A stretch of 5,136 bases of DNA from Bacteroidota bacterium (lineage in GTDB: Bacteria; Bacteroidota; Bacteroidia; NS11-12g; UBA955), in NCBI GenBank assembly GCA_009918425.1, contig RGEC01000157.1:1-5136 (forward strand), in the 5' to 3' direction. The notes beneath the pieces were generated by a model. That model did not search any database, was not told the DNA's origin, and was given only the letters and a program-made list of their open reading frames with translations. The position numbers and the translations under genes were made by a program. This document shows positions 4,156 to 5,136 of this stretch, piece after piece. Each line of letters begins with the position of its first letter. The first letter of the stretch is position 1.

Positions 4156-5136
4156 CTACAATCCCAGCAATTTCATCATTTTATAGTAAATCTCTGTGTT
4201 TTGATAAACCCCGCTGAATGCTTCTGCACCCGGCCCGAAGGCATATACCGGCACAGGTTCTGCAGTGTGATGGCCAGAACTAAAATGCATCACCGGTCTG
4301 CTGCTTGATTTGTCGTATCCATGCAATGTTAGTCCGCCGCATTCATGGTCTGCAGTAATGATAACCAGCGTGTTTCTGTCTTTTTGGGCCCATTTCAGCA
4401 CTTCGCCTGCGGCATTGTCAAAATCTATGGCTTCGGCAATGGTGTGTGCACTGTCATTGTTGTGCGCTCCCCAGTCTATCTGGCTGCCTTCAATCATGAG
4501 AAAGAAACCTTTCTTGTTCTTGGACAAATGAGAAATGGCATGCATGGAACCCATTGAAAGCATAGGACCGCGCTGAGGTGCAGGCAGAGGCTCTTTAAGG
4601 GTATCTGTAAAGCAAATTTGCCTGCCGCCTTTATTTTTAAGCATGGCTTCGGTTCCCACAGAAATACTGTATCCTGCTTTTTTAAGCAAAATGGTATCGA
4701 AATAGGGAAGTCCGCCGCCCACCAGTACGGTCGCAGCGTTATTTTGGGTAATGTCTGCAACAATTTGCTTATACATTTTCCTCGATGACTGATGGGCATA
4801 AAACGATGCCGGTGTGGCATGCGGCAATTCGCAGGTAACAACAGCACCGGTACTTAATCCTTTATCATTGGCCGCTTCTGCAATGGTTTTGAGTGAAATA
4901 CTGTCAGGCCCATTCCAATCATCCCATTTTTTGTTTTTTGTCCGGTTGAAATTGCGGTAGCACCTGCACCACTGTCTGTGATGTAATCATTAAAGGATGC
5001 GGTAATGCTTAATCCTACAGTTTTCGCATAATCGTATATGTTTAAATGTCCGCCTTTGGCCGTATAGGCCGCGTATAAATGCACAAGACCGGTTCCGTCT
5101 CCAATCATCAGTACTATGTTTTTGGGTTTTTTAGGT
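4156..5136 (-). pseudogene. Alkaline phosphatase, frameshifted and partial (5' end outside window)
   Basis: A PhoA-superfamily metallo-phosphomonoesterase, normally periplasmic and using two zinc ions and a magnesium. The N-terminal fragment (from 5135) reads KNIVLMIGDGTGL, with the metal-binding Asp of MIGDG, then YITDSGAGATAISTGQKTKN, with the nucleophilic Ser in TDSG (codon 4973-4971), and NGMIGM. Near 4909-4911 the frame is lost and this frame stops at 4856-4854. The other frame continues the family sequence as GPDSISLKTIAEAANDKGLS, then HATPASFYAHQSS, MIEGSQIDWGAHNND and ITADHECGG (metal ligands), SSGHHTAEPVPVYAFG (zinc-ligand His) and a C-terminus YYKMMKLLGL like that of E. coli PhoA. 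One extra G in the GGG run (CCC at 4909-4911 on plus) would restore one frame of about 326 visible residues with every catalytic motif intact. The signal peptide region lies beyond the edge. It may be a true mutation or a sequencing error. The next gene on the strand is kdsB. Confidence 0.88.

Noticed and set aside
4494..4847. 117-aa minus-strand frame overlapping the phosphatase
   Set aside because: It is an alternative frame over conserved phosphatase codons and shows no motifs of its own.

Overview
The window looks like chromosomal DNA from a member of the Bacteroidota. The reasons are exact TAnnTTTG promoter boxes before the tRNA and the aldolase gene, no clear Shine-Dalgarno sequences before the starts, and a KDO (lipopolysaccharide) gene that marks a Gram-negative cell. 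The order within the phylum cannot be fixed from this sequence. Gene content is mostly housekeeping. I see no phage, CRISPR or defence genes.

Layout. The plus strand opens with the C-terminal end of an ABC exporter ATPase (1-319). Its stop overlaps the stop of a convergent GNAT acetyltransferase gene (316-599, minus) that is broken by an internal out-of-frame deletion. A plus-strand unit follows: DhnA-type class I fructose-bisphosphate aldolase (fbaB), the carboxyltransferase beta subunit of acetyl-CoA carboxylase (accD) and glycine cleavage H protein (gcvH). Gaps are 25 and 2 nt, and a strong intrinsic terminator closes the unit. A tRNA-Cys(GCA) with its own promoter and terminator comes next. 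The 202 nt between this tRNA and kdsB carry a 118-bp imperfect inverted repeat and a separate hairpin/direct-repeat pair. The right side is a minus-strand pair: an alkaline phosphatase, cut by the window edge and carrying a frameshift, followed after 8 nt by kdsB.

How the genes relate. FbaB acts in glycolysis/gluconeogenesis, AccD makes malonyl-CoA for fatty acid synthesis, and GcvH carries a lipoyl group whose octanoyl precursor comes from fatty acid synthesis. The plus-strand unit is therefore a loosely linked central-carbon/lipid group. KdsB activates KDO for lipid A-core assembly, and the phosphatase is probably periplasmic.

The points most worth a second look are the two disrupted genes (one by a large deletion, one by an apparent one-base loss) and the palindromic element that starts immediately after the tRNA. 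I found no convincing new multi-gene system.
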